From the NCBI GenBank assembly GCA_963693285.1, contig OY848925.1:5930932-5994931 (forward strand): 64,000 nucleotides of DNA. The letters are read 5' to 3'. The position numbers and the translations under genes were made by a program. Of this stretch, positions 16,574 through 26,904 are shown one piece after another. Numbering within the stretch: the stretch's first letter is position 1; every line of letters begins with the position of its first letter. This DNA is from Xestospongia muta. Its lineage: Eukaryota > Porifera > Demospongiae > Haplosclerida > Petrosiidae. The notes under the pieces are model-generated. The model was given only the letters and a program-made list of their open reading frames with translations, made no database searches and was not told the DNA's origin.

Positions 16574-17526
16574 TCACCGCAACCTCTTATACACATAGTA
16601 ACCAAATGGAATGCCTATTACAACAACTATAACAGCTAATGGTATCCAGATCCCATTTCTTAATCGACTCTAACAAGAAGTAAAGAATACTGTCATATTA
16701 TATTAAGTATTTTCATAAGTTATGATAGTCAAATAAAAATATTATCATATTTAAACTTTGCACTGACATAATATTTAGAAGCAAAGTACAAAATATACAG
16801 TTTTATTATACATCTGTATATAATAGCTGGCCACTGAGACGTGTAATTATGTCTGTTCTATAGAGTATGTATATTATATAATATACATACTCTATAGTAT
16901 ATATATATTATAATATAAAGTGTTATATTACTTTTAACACCATTGTGATCATTATCACAAACATGTAAGTCACTTACCGGTCTTCTTAGAGGGAGATCAG
17001 GAGGTGATGGAAATGTAGAATTAAAACTAAGGTTTTCGTCTGTTGGTGATAATTTGGCCTGAAAGTGGAACGAAGGGAGGGAAACAGAGTGAATATTACA
17101 ATGACATATTATTACTCACTCTTATTCTATCTTCAGCTCCTCTATCAACTAGTAAAACTACTTTTTCCCCTGTTTGGTGAAAAAACGACACTGCTTCGTT
17201 GTGTAACACTGCTCTTAAATCATGCCCATCAATCTTTAGAAAAAGAGTGCAACTAAAATAAAGACAACTTGTACTCTAAACTTAAATAATACCTCTAATA
17301 TTTTATCTCCTGGCCCTATACGACCACTCCTTGCTGCAGCACCGTTAGGTTTTATTGATGTTACAAAAATTCCTGGATCATCTCCAACATGAACGTAATC
17401 TACCCCGCCACGAATCGTGAAACCAAGGCCTTTATTGGTACAATAAGTTCAATAGGTATAATAACGTATTATCATTAACTGACCAGCTCCTTGTTTCTCC
17501 AACAACACTCTCTCCTCTGAGGACAT
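16574..17526 (-). CDS. SYNJ2BP: Synaptojanin-2-binding protein / OMP25 homologue
   Basis: Five exons: 17484-17526, about 17294-17430, 17118-17237, 16979-17059 and 16574-16672. Residues about 10-105 form one PDZ domain with the carboxylate-binding loop GLGFTIRGG and then [19 protein letters not shown] and GDKILEIDG. A proline-rich linker leads to a C-terminal hydrophobic anchor ([20 protein letters not shown]) followed by the basic tail VYKRLR, the signature of a tail-anchored outer mitochondrial membrane protein. This is the SYNJ2BP architecture, which recruits PDZ ligands to mitochondria. Its start codon faces the SR-protein start 252 bp away. The last intron contains a perfect 40-bp palindrome. 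Confidence 0.9.
16858..16897. repeat. Perfect 40-bp palindrome
   Basis: The sequence from CTATAGAGTATGTATATT onward is identical to its own reverse complement over 40 bp with no spacer. It is AT-rich and lies in the last intron of SYNJ2BP. It could extrude as a cruciform, or fold as an RNA hairpin in the pre-mRNA. Confidence 0.9.
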
Positions 17527-17778
17527 TTTTTCTTCACGTGTAGGTGGAGCACAATAAGGAAGGTAATTCTGCGCATGCGCACTTGAGCAAGAGGGTAAAA
17601 GCACGCAACTGAGCAACACCTTCTTCTCTCTCTTTCGAGCTTTGCAAAGTAACTTTTTTTGTAAAGACTTATATTTCGTGAACTAAGTAAGACTTCAAAA
17701 TCTCTTGTTGTAACTTTACAACTCCATCACAATGCTAAATATTATTAAAGTATAATCTTGTTTTTTTGAGGTTGAAAG

Positions 17779-19915
17779 ATGTCCAGAATGAATCGTATTT
17801 ACATTGGCCGCCTTCCTTATCAAGCTAGGGAGAAAGATGTTGAGAGGTTTTTTAGAGGCTTTGGTAGAATCAAAGACATCAATCTGAAGAATGGATTTGG
17901 CTTTGTTGTAAGTTATCCTTGAAATCATTGCTATGCTTGGCCCTCAAGCCATTTTCCTTAATAAATACATTTTATTATAGTTAGTTTAATACGTATATAG
18001 TACATTACATTTAGATAGTAAATGCTACAACACTTAATTAACAATGTACATACCGACTATAAACTTGAACTAATAGCAACACCTGAGACTTATAAATTTC
18101 CCTTTAACCACTTAATGATGTTTCAATGTGTAGATATGTAAAGTACCTTTTAAAAGTATTAAAACTCTTTTGAACTAAATGACACTATTTCAAGTAGAGG
18201 TTGTTAATATTGTTATGTATTTTAGGAATTTGATGATTCCCGTGATGCAGAAGACGCAGTTTATGAACTTCACGGCCGTGAACTCTTGGGTGAGAGGTAA
18301 AGTTATTGTAGTTTTAAAATATGCAGTAAGTAACCCATGTAACAGAGTTATTGTTGAGCATGCAAGAGGCAACAACAGAGATCGAGATGGCGGAGGTGGT
18401 GGTGGACGTGATTATAGAGGAGGCGACAGAGGTAGCGGCGGACGTGATTATCGTGGCCACTCAGATAGAGGGCGTAACAATAAGTAAAGCATTTAAGTTA
18501 ATTTAATTTTTTTAAAAAATTATTTTAGATATGGTCCTCCTCTACGAACAGACTATCGTATTCTAGTTGAGAATATTTCTAGTCGTGTCAGTTGGCAGGT
18601 AAGATATTTAGCTATTGGTGTATTATTTCTAAGTACTATGTGACAAGTGTTATCATGTAATGTGCGTTCATTTTGTTGTTCCTATTTATAAAGGCATTAT
18701 TCTAACTTAACTGTGTTGTCTGTGACATTGTGCACTGGGTTCTGAGAACTTGGCAATGCAATTGTGATCTGGTCTGTCTGATTGTGTGCTAGGCCTTCTC
18801 AATCTACTCTCCGCTAATTAAAGGGTCTCCCTCCTTCCCCCTTTGTGGTTTAGTGGTTCTAGGCTGGGCAAAAGAGAGTCTACTTCTTCTCTTTGTGTGT
18901 GTGTTTGTGTGTCCCCAGGACAGGCTTTCTTTGTGCCACAAGCATTTTATATGAATTGAGTAGTAAGCTGTTTAGGGGGGAATATCTGTAATTACAGCTG
19001 TAATAATTGTAAGCCACAAGATTTGGTTGCAAATGCAAAGTGCATTTCCTCAAGACATAGCTGGTTGAAGCGTCTTTAAGGCATCTGTTCTCAGAGTTAA
19101 AGCATCATAGCAGTTATTAAATTTATTTTGGGTTTATATTTTAAAAGAGCTTTTTGTATATATTGCTCTGCTGTGATCTCTCCCCCCTAACTGTCAGGAT
19201 TTAAAAGATTTTATGAGATCTGCTGGTGAGATAACATATGCTGATGCCCACAAACAAAGACAAGGAGAAGGGTATGTATTGAGACACTATATACCTTACA
19301 TCTATTGGACTGTCTACTTCAGTATTGTAGAATATGCTACATATGATGACATGAAAAACGCACTTAAAAAGTTGGATGGAGCGGAGTTAAATGGCCGTCG
19401 TGTTCGTCTTATTGAGGACTATCGTGGAGGCAGTCGTAAGAAAAGGTGAGATCATTGATGGTTGATTGTGTTGTTATGTTATGTATTGTAGTCGATCACG
19501 TTCTCGATCAAGAAGCCGTTCTCATCGTAGCCGAAGTCGATCTCGTAGCAGGTCTCGTTCTAAGGAACGTTCTCGCAGTCGATCTCATTCCAAGGAGAGG
19601 TCAGGTGATGAAAAGGAACGTTCTCCCGATAGGTCACGTGATGAGGATGTAGGTCGTCGTTCTCGATCTGGATCACGAGATAAAGAGGATGATAATCAAC
19701 GAAGCCGTAGTGGATCTCCTGTTAAGAATAACAATGATTCTCGTGATGATGAGCAGGGACAAGAACGTGATCGCTCAAGGAGTCGATCAAGAAGCCGATC
19801 AAGAAGTCGCTCTCATTCTGGTTCTCCTCATCAGGAAAGAGAGAGTAAAGAAGAGGAGATGGGATCTCGTAGTCCATCTCCTCCTCAAATTGAGGCCAAT
19901 GATAACGATGAATAA
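17779..19915 (+). CDS. SRSF4/5/6: SR splicing factor, SRSF4/5/6 type
   Basis: Exons 17779-17907, 18226-18296, 18346-18483, 18529-18598, 19198-19271, 19323-19445 and 19492-19915. RRM1 starts [17 protein letters not shown] and has RNP1-like NGFGFVEF. A Gly/Arg linker ([14 protein letters not shown]) follows. RRM2 carries the diagnostic SWQDLKD heptapeptide, split by an intron after Gln. The last exon encodes a long RS domain. This is the two-RRM SR-protein layout of the SRSF4/5/6 group, nuclear regulators of constitutive and alternative splicing. The 599-bp intron inside SWQ|DLKD is the longest of the gene and contains a candidate poison exon. One intron (18297-18345) is 49 bp. Promoter space is shared with SYNJ2BP. 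Confidence 0.93.
18919..18962 (+). other. Candidate poison cassette exon
   Basis: Within the RRM2 intron, a long pyrimidine/TG tract ends in CCCCAG|GACAGG. 44 bases later there is a good donor, GAGTA|GTAAGC. Read in the upstream frame it adds [11 protein letters not shown] and then TGA. Inclusion would truncate the protein and could trigger nonsense-mediated decay, as known for SR genes in other animals. Its use is inference. Confidence 0.35.
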
Positions 19916-20130
19916 ATAGGACAGTGTGTGTATTATTAAACCAACTTTTCCTCTGTTTCAAACTTTGTATTGTTTAACTATAATATAATAATATATACTG
20001 TGACTTTTTCTTAAAAAGCTTTGTTAAACAATGTCCTGATAGTTTTAATTCACATAAAATAATAGTATATGGATACCAGACAATTTTTGTGATGTTCCAT
20101 AAATTAATAACCGAAGAGTTGAGATATTTT

Positions 20131-21208
20131 TCAGAATTTGACTACTTTTTGTTTTTTTGGCTTATTCGATTTTGAGTTTGGTCTCCGATCAGATATTACA
20201 TCATCATCAGCACTTGTAGTCTTTGACAATAAACCAACATTGGGTTCTGTGTATCACATGAAAATAAATTACTACCTAAACACTCTTACCTGAAGTGTCT
20301 TTATGCTTTTTAGGACAGTTAGCTCTCAAATGTTCAACTGATCCACATAATTTACACCCACCACCTGTAATTAATGATTAATTATTAATTAATTATTAAT
20401 TAACTATCTAATTAAGTGATATCAACTCTCCTATATCGTGTATATTCTAGTTAGTAATTAATAATTGATTATTCAAAAATCACACTTTCCCAACTATTTT
20501 AAATACACTACCTTCTGGATATAAACCTCTTGGATTATCGGGACAAGAGCGAGATAAATGACCAGACTCACCACATATAAAGCAATTAGCATATGGGTAA
20601 GTCCCTGTAGAAATTATTTAATAAAACAACGTACTGTTTTGTCATTTACTGACCTGAGGGTACGTATTTCTTACATGTTTTGACAGTGTGTTCCGTTGAC
20701 CCACACTTAAAACAGATACCACTTTCGTTGTCTTGGACAGGACACTCCTCTAATCTGTGACCATGTTTACGACATTTGTAACATACCTGTAGTTCATTAA
20801 TAAAATTAATGGGCGTGTCTTTTATAATAAGTACCACCTTATTATTAGCTCGTCTCATTCTTCTTTGCTCCCTTCGTTTTAATCTCCTTTCATCAACATC
20901 TTTGTCCATATCTTGCTTGCAACGTTTTCCAGTTCTTTTTAATGATCTCTCCAAGTTACCCTTCATAGCTCTTTGCTGTGTCTTATGTCTTTTTTTATCA
21001 ACACGTCCTGAAGATACTACAGCTTTCACTGATGTTGTTGTAGACATTTCATCTAGAATATCTAACAGTATATATCTGATAGAGCAAGCAACTCTGTACC
21101 TCTTTCTTTCTTCTTAGATGGTGGCTGATCTACTACGTCGTTTGATATATCACTCCATGAACTAGCCTCCACAAATCTTTTTCTTGCCTTTCTTGCAGTA
21201 CGTGTCAT
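20131..21208 (-). CDS. ZCCHC9: CCHC zinc-finger protein ZCCHC9
   Basis: The N-terminal half (from ATG 21208, MTRTARKARKRF) is strongly basic with Lys/Arg clusters typical of a nucleolar protein. Four CCHC knuckles follow: CYKCRKHGHRLEEC, CFKCGSTEHTVKTC, CFICGESGHLSRSC and CKLCGSVEHLRANC. The stretch between knuckles 3 and 4 (CPDNPRGLYPEGGGCKLC) and the C-terminal KVVKF closely match the animal ZCCHC9 pattern. Single-stranded nucleic-acid binding is expected of the fold; family members are linked to rRNA processing. Five exons; stop at 20131. Its start codon lies 63 bp from that of SRP9 on the opposite strand. Confidence 0.92.
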
Positions 21209-21271
21209 TTTGACAGAGCTCCCACGTGGCTAGCTATTATTAATTAACTAGTTAATAACTAGTGAGGAGAA

Positions 21272-21669
21272 ATGCCTTACCTTGAAAGCTGGGACGATTT
21301 CTCAAAGGGAGCTGAACGATTATATCTACAAAACCCATGGAAGGTGAGACCAATTATTATTTTAGGATAAATATTAAATTATTTATTTTGTAGGTTCGGT
21401 TTGTAGTAAAATATAGACATTGTGATGGGTCCTTAATCTTAAAAGTCACAGATGATAAAGTGGTACGTTCAGTCAGTCATATATCAAACGCTACATCATT
21501 AGTTATCCAATAAAAATAGAACATTGCTAAATTTAGAATATCTCTGAAGTATTCTGTTATATTCTTATAGTGTATCAAGTATCGTACAGACCAGTTACAA
21601 GATGTCAAGAAACTAGAAAAGTTAAACAACTCTTTCCTACGTCATATGGTAGCTAAACACCCATCATAA
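21272..21669 (+). CDS. SRP9: Signal recognition particle 9 kDa protein
   Basis: Three exons: 21272-21343, 21394-21462 and 21571-21669, about 79 residues, near the usual 80-86 of SRP9. The N terminus MPYLESWDDFSKGAERLY and the central VRFVVKYRHCDGSL and CIKYRTDQLQDVKKLEKLN follow the SRP9 pattern. With SRP14, SRP9 binds the Alu domain of SRP RNA and pauses elongation during ER targeting. It is divergent from ZCCHC9 (63 bp apart) and convergent with CDKN3 (95 bp between stops). Confidence 0.93.
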
Positions 21670-21764
21670 ATGATACAACTTGTTTTAATAACAAAATTAA
21701 ATGAGAAAACCAGCTATCACAAAATGAGTATAGAAAAGAGTTTGTTCTTGAAAGCATGAAAGTA

Positions 21765-22941
21765 TCAAGAATGAAGAACGTGATATCTGATAGGATCAAC
21801 ATAAGGATATATGTCCATGATAAAGTTGTATTGCTGGACAAAGAAAAGTAACAATAAATTAAATGGGCACAGATGGATTGAAAAAGTACAGCTGTTACAA
21901 AAACTCATTTAATGAGTGGGTGGTTGGTTAACTAACCTTAATTGTATTAATAGCAGCTGGTCCACGGATTCTTCTGATCCATTCGATGGCATTACTGGGT
22001 GTCAATGATGTGTCTAGTATCATAGCATATAATGCTAGGACTATAAAATAATTTATACTCTTCAATTCAACTATTTCAATTTACTTACTTAACGAAGACT
22101 GCCCACATCCATTAATGCAGCTATGTTATATTTGAAAATACATGTCAAAATTACATACATTTTATCTTACTGAACTAATACTTTCTTTCTTGCCAGTAAA
22201 GCCTGATGTATGTTGACAACTATTTGTAAACACTGCATTATACTTGGTTTGTTATCTTCAGCCATTGGGAAATGCTGATAAGAGAGTCTTCTTTCTTCAT
22301 ACTGCATCAGAAGCATCGGTACTTGACATCTTGTGGAAAAGTGTAGACAAGAGAAACTTAAATGCCAGAGTGTATATATTATACCATCTGTTTCCATGGT
22401 TCTAGTACATACATAGCAGCTGGTAACCCATTACCTACTGAATTACATAAATCTAGCTCTAAAATCTATACATGTATATCAAAGTTCAAGTACAAAGTTA
22501 GTAATGACATTTCTCACTCAAGAAATGTATCTTTATTATATAAAGCACCAATACACAATAAACGTCTTTTTATTGTAAAATAAGTCAGTGTACCTTCTTA
22601 GTTCAGCTTCTGTACATAACACAAAGATTAGTTGTACTCCGCTGGTTTTCAATGTCTCCATATCAGCTGGCAGACTCCTCCTTGCTCCCCCTAACCGATT
22701 GCCTGGTAGTGATGAAATACCTATCTCATGATCCCCTATTGATGTCCTGAAAGTGATAATACAACATATTGTGATGGACTCTAGTACATGTATTACCAAG
22801 TGATGTCTAATGGTTCTTGATCTGCAATGCCATCTTCTTCTTCATCTGAGTCCCATTCGTTTTGTGGAGACGGGGGAGGCTGGAATAAATCCAATATTTA
22901 AATATAAATAATTATTTCTTAGCTCTTACATAGTAAACCAT
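21765..22941 (-). CDS. CDKN3: CDKN3/KAP-like phosphatase, catalytic Arg replaced
   Basis: The start ATG 22941 is in a 12-nt coding exon. Downstream exons give NEWDSDEEEDGIADQEPLDI, SSLPGNRLGGARRSL, LKTSGVQLIFVLCTEAELRR, VPMLLMQYEERRLSYQHFPM, then the active-site exon, and finally SNAIEWIRRIRGPAAINTIK and QYNFIMDI to the stop at 21765. Order and motifs match CDKN3 (KAP), a dual-specificity phosphatase that acts on the CDK2 activation-loop phosphothreonine. The HCx5R signature reads HCINGCGQSS here: the nucleophilic Cys is kept, but the phosphate-binding Arg is Gln (codon CAG at about 22098-22100). If correct, catalysis should be lost or very weak. The protein is otherwise intact, with proper splice sites, so it is probably an expressed pseudophosphatase rather than a pseudogene. 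Confidence 0.88.
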
Positions 22942-23050
22942 AATTATTTGAAATTGTGAAAATTTACACGTGGTACTCAATGCTTTGATTTGATTGGTCC
23001 GTTACGTGTCGTTATGAGGAGGTGTGGTCGATTGGAATCAGCAAGGCGAT

Positions 23051-23719
23051 ATGGTGAGTTGGTAAATTTGGGTGTATTAAAGCGTATTTTCTTCTATATT
23101 TTAGCCCCACACAATCCTTCTCATCCAGCCAACTCGGGCTCATGAAACTCGAACATACACTGATTATGAATCTTTAGATGAATGTCTAGAAGGTTATTAC
23201 ACTGCAGGCTGCTATCTCTGTTGGTTGCACAATCACCTCTGTTCTGATTTTTTGTAGGTATTTGTAAAATTTACGAAGAGCATTTGCGTCAACTTCATCC
23301 GCACAGTCCATCCATCACATATGACATCAGTGAACTTTTCAAGTTTGTCGATAATCTACATGATCTCAGTTGTCTTGTGTAAGTTATTAGCACACATCTT
23401 CTTCACGTCTAAGGTCATAATGCACTCTTATTTGGCAGAAGAAATTCACTTGAAAATGGGCCTCCTTATTTATACATTTTATATGGTACAATATTTAATC
23501 TTTTCATTGAAATTGAGTTTCTATAGATTGTCGTTGTATAGTTTTATTTGAAGTGTATTTTTAACTGCAGCATTTTAGTGATGCTAATTTTACTCTTCTT
23601 CTCTCAACAGACATCAAAGTGCTACCAATACTTACTCTCCTCATAACAAAGAGTGGTTGAAGGAGAAGATTTACACCATGCTCAAGAAACAGGCTGGTCC
23701 AAGTCGATCAAGACGCTAA
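23051..23719 (+). CDS. ERH: Enhancer of rudimentary homologue
   Basis: Exon 1 carries only the initiator ATG (23051-23053) before a GTGAGT donor. Coding resumes at 23105-23192, 23258-23378 and 23611-23719. The product, about 107 residues, is full length for ERH and reads [20 protein letters not shown], with [19 protein letters not shown] and [21 protein letters not shown] is a highly conserved small dimeric nuclear protein that works with mRNA processing and RNA-decay partners. It is divergent from CDKN3, with 109 bp between start codons. Confidence 0.95.
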
Positions 23720-24324
23720 CCTAACAACTCACATTCACTTTTCAACTTTGCTCTATTGGCTTTTGTGGTAGTTTTTTGTCTTTTATTGAATTACATTTGA
23801 CTACCACTTCACTATATCATTCCTTTCATTGATGTGTTACTATATAGTGGGAATGGAATATGTTGTCCACTCCTTTAGAATGTAATAGCAAGCAATATTA
23901 AATCTATAGTAATAATTACATCTATGATATACAATAATATATTATAGCTCTAATTATATACTATATATACATATACTATATTGAAGTAATAGCTGCTAAA
24001 GGTAGATATCCTATAAAATTATAAATAAATAAATATGTTGGTTATATGGAGTTAGTTTTGTGTAGCCAGACCCTCCCTCCTGCAGAATTAGGAAGGGTTT
24101 GTCTATACTAATAGGGAATTGAAGATGTCACTCTTTTAAATAATGTTAAAATAATCCAAACATTTAATAAAGTAGTTGTAAATTTTTTGCACTAAATTTT
24201 ATATTTTTAGTATAAACTAATCTGAAGCTATAGCTGCTGAACTATAATATATGTGTGTATGCTTTGAAAATATAAATAAAAATACAACATAGATATAATA
24301 CATCTCTCTTAAATTCCCACAAAG
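23720..24324. other. Intergenic, convergent 3' ends
   Basis: Very AT-rich space between the ERH stop (+) and the stop of the unrecognised membrane protein (-). It holds both 3' UTRs and a TAGCCAGACCCTCCC motif at about 24064 related to the 257-342 inverted repeat. No gene seen. Confidence 0.6.
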
Positions 24325-25677
24325 CTAATGATTTGTGCTATGTTTAGTAAGTGGTGAACTATAATAAACTGGTATAGACACTGTTGGATGACTTTGAGAC
24401 CTGTGCTTCCTTGGTGATGTGAACGAGATAGCTGGACTTGAAATGCTTCCTTGAATTTTGGTCTGTTGGTTCAGAATGGCTTGTTTCTGAAGTGTCTTGC
24501 TCCTAGAATAACCAACTATTTTAGCTAAACCTAATCCAGTTGCTTTCAGGCAGTTAAAAATAATATTCAGAACTAAGTTTCTCTGTATTTTCGATATATC
24601 TAGAGACTGAACTGCCACTCGAGAATTGAGAAATCCTTGCCAAAGAAAAGCTATGCAACGTGAGAATGGAGCAATCATTCGCGTTAATAAAGACAACACA
24701 GGCAATACAAATGACTTTAGCTGTACGATAACATTCCAAATAGGTAACAGAAGAACTCCCCAAAATATATTTAGAGGACTTAGCAATGATGTCCAATAAT
24801 GTGTGAACATGTCTAGAAAGCTATCTACAACTTTCATGACATCCTCTAAATACAATCTCAATATGTGTACAAGAGGTTGCAAAGCCATCTGGATGACATT
24901 AACATGTCTATAGAGTTGCCAAGATGCCCATATTATAGTAAAGATAGAATACAATACAAAGACAAGCTGTAACACCTTTCTAATCTTTCTAGAGTAGAGC
25001 CTCCAAGGAAGATAGAGACTCCACCAGGGAAGGTCTTCCACAAACGTGAGAGAAGGTTTGGTGGTTTCATTATCTTCTCCTGATGATTTTTGTCGTCTCA
25101 ATGGATTATAATATGGGTTTAAATTATCATCAGGAAGTCCAATTAAATTCTTTGATTTGAGAAAAAGGAGGACATCCCTTAAATGACCCGTCTCGTGCAC
25201 TGAAGTTGTGAGAATGATTCGATGACAATTTAATTCTCTGTCTAATTCATTAAAAATTGTTTTATTCTTGCCATCTTTTTGTAATTTGGACAGCACATGA
25301 TGCTGAAACTCTACGTTGTTTTTTGTCTCAAGAACAAGACGTGCCATAATTCCTTCCAATGATCCAGGAATCTCATTGACCAGATCCAATTTTGCAGCTT
25401 CAATCCCTCTCAGTCGAAATGTACCAGGTCCAGCTTTGTCATTACAGGAAGGGATCGAAGTTCTTATTAAAATATCTGACGTTTCCATTTCATAAAGAAG
25501 CTCAATGTCAAAAGGAGATCCTTCCTCACTAGCTAAGTACTTGACAAGTCCAAGATCAACTTTCTCCAGAGGGATTCTTATTGGGAAAACATCTATAGCT
25601 GTAATGTATTCCTCAGTGAGAGAGTCAATGTCTGGTCTTCCTACAGGGAGTGGGTTTGATCTGGATCGTCTGTACAT
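24325..25677 (-). CDS. Intronless multi-pass membrane protein, unrecognised
   Basis: A single 450-codon open frame without introns, unusual among its neighbours. Residues 1-215 are soluble-looking and mixed alpha/beta, with DVFPIRIPLEKVDLGLVKYL and a His/Glu motif SVHETGHLRDVLLFLK near residue 165. A Trp-rich stretch (EDLPWWSLYLPWRLYSR, about 214-230) precedes hydrophobic segments at roughly 234-256, 298-320 and 322-345. The tail from about residue 390 is Ser/Pro-rich. This suggests an N-terminal cytosolic domain followed by three or four membrane segments. I do not recognise the family. Its start faces that of CSTPP1 158 bp away. Absence of introns could mean a retrocopy origin or simple intron loss. 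Confidence 0.72.
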   Translation of the reverse strand: MYRRSRSNPLPVGRPDIDSLTEEYITAIDVFPIRIPLEKVDLGLVKYLASEEGSPFDIELLYEMETSDILIRTSIPSCNDKAGPGTFRLRGIEAAKLDLVNEIPGSLEGIMARLVLETKNNVEFQHHVLSKLQKDGKNKTIFNELDRELNCHRIILTTSVHETGHLRDVLLFLKSKNLIGLPDDNLNPYYNPLRRQKSSGEDNETTKPSLTFVEDLPWWSLYLPWRLYSRKIRKVLQLVFVLYSIFTIIWASWQLYRHVNVIQMALQPLVHILRLYLEDVMKVVDSFLDMFTHYWTSLLSPLNIFWGVLLLPIWNVIVQLKSFVLPVLSLLTRMIAPFSRCIAFLWQGFLNSRVAVQSLDISKIQRNLVLNIIFNCLKATGLGLAKIVGYSRSKTLQKQAILNQQTKIQGSISSPAISFTSPRKHRSQSHPTVSIPVYYSSPLTKHSTNH

Positions 25678-25835
25678 AGTGACTTAGCTCTCTAAAAGAA
25701 GGAAATGAAATCCACCCATTCAGAGTAACATATCCGGAGTTTGTAATTAGTGTACGGAAACGTTCTTAAATTTCCATAGAAATAATAATACGTTAATAAA
25801 AGAAGCTGCTCCGTATACTCAAGTCTGTATCAACC

Positions 25836-26717
25836 ATGGAACCTGAGCTGTACTTGAAGAAGCATTACATCATGACATATATAGAGGATGTCACTTGTCT
25901 AATGCTAGCTCAGAAAAAGAAAGATTCAAAATTTCAACCCTTGCCATTCTTGCAGGATTATTTCCAGAGGGTACGAACGGGTAGTCACGTCTTTAGAAGA
26001 AAATACTCATTCATTTCAGCTACACCATATAATCGGAGATGTTTTATTAAACTTATCTGGCAAGCATTTGTAAACATTACCCGAAAGAAGGTACCGATGA
26101 AAGGATCTGGTTATCACCAGTTAATAGAACTTGTTTGTGCAGACTTTCCTTTCGAAATAATAAATCAAGTTATGTTAGTACTTGCTCATCAAGAAGAATT
26201 CAAGATGCCAGAAAGAATTGCTATGTTCTTTGAGTTTCTTTACGCATTTCAAGTCTTGTTCTATTACAAGGAATTTATACAAGAATGTAAGACTGTTCAT
26301 AGTAAATTGACTCTTGGTAACTCAAGTCAAACCTCTCCTCATATTGTTGTTGTACCTTGCTCAAAGGAAGATGATGAAGGGAAAGAAAAGATCGTAGAAG
26401 ATGATAAACAATTACAACTTCAAGAAAGCGGTGTTCATCCATCCTTTAGTTCATGCTCCATTGAAGTATTCACACAATCGATAGAAGCCCTGTGCTGTAG
26501 ATTAACAGATAAACAGCCATGGATTGTAGCCCCTCCTTTTTCAGTTTTAAAAGAGATACTCCAACGCTGTCCAATGGAGATTACCTTTCTTGATTTTTTG
26601 ACACAAATGTGCTACTCTAAACTGATCAATGACTATATAGGTATTCTACCTGTACGAGAGGTCTTCGTACTAACAGATCCTCCGATAATTGGCGAAGTGT
26701 CTCAATACCAGACATGA
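25836..26717 (+). CDS. CSTPP1: Tubulin polyglutamylase complex regulator, CSTPP1
   Basis: Intronless 293-residue frame. YIMTYIEDVTCLMLAQKKK, the DYFQRVRTGSHVFRRKYSFI segment, ISATPYNRRCFIKLIWQAF, and ADFPFEI with FFEFLYAFQVLFYYKEF match the animal C11orf49/CSTPP1 family in order and spacing. In vertebrates the protein sits at centriolar satellites and stabilises the tubulin polyglutamylase complex, so a ciliary or centrosomal role is likely. The middle (about residues 165-205) is acidic and poorly conserved. It shares its promoter interval with the unrecognised membrane protein on the opposite strand. Confidence 0.88.
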   Translation: MEPELYLKKHYIMTYIEDVTCLMLAQKKKDSKFQPLPFLQDYFQRVRTGSHVFRRKYSFISATPYNRRCFIKLIWQAFVNITRKKVPMKGSGYHQLIELVCADFPFEIINQVMLVLAHQEEFKMPERIAMFFEFLYAFQVLFYYKEFIQECKTVHSKLTLGNSSQTSPHIVVVPCSKEDDEGKEKIVEDDKQLQLQESGVHPSFSSCSIEVFTQSIEALCCRLTDKQPWIVAPPFSVLKEILQRCPMEITFLDFLTQMCYSKLINDYIGILPVREVFVLTDPPIIGEVSQYQT

Positions 26718-26904
26718 CTTATAACTCATTACAATCTATAATTGTAGTCCTTTATAAAAATGGTTCTAAAACCATGATTCTGATATATATATATATAAAA
26801 CAGAAATGAGAGTATAAATGAGAGTTTTGTGATATATATATATATAATTATATAAATTTCATGTAATTTACACTACAAATGAAATACACTGTGGTGAGCA
26901 CACT

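Noticed and set aside
21765..22941. Calling the CDKN3 homologue a pseudogene because of the missing Arg
   Set aside because: All exons, phases and splice sites are intact and the remaining sequence is conserved, so a functional non-catalytic protein is more likely.
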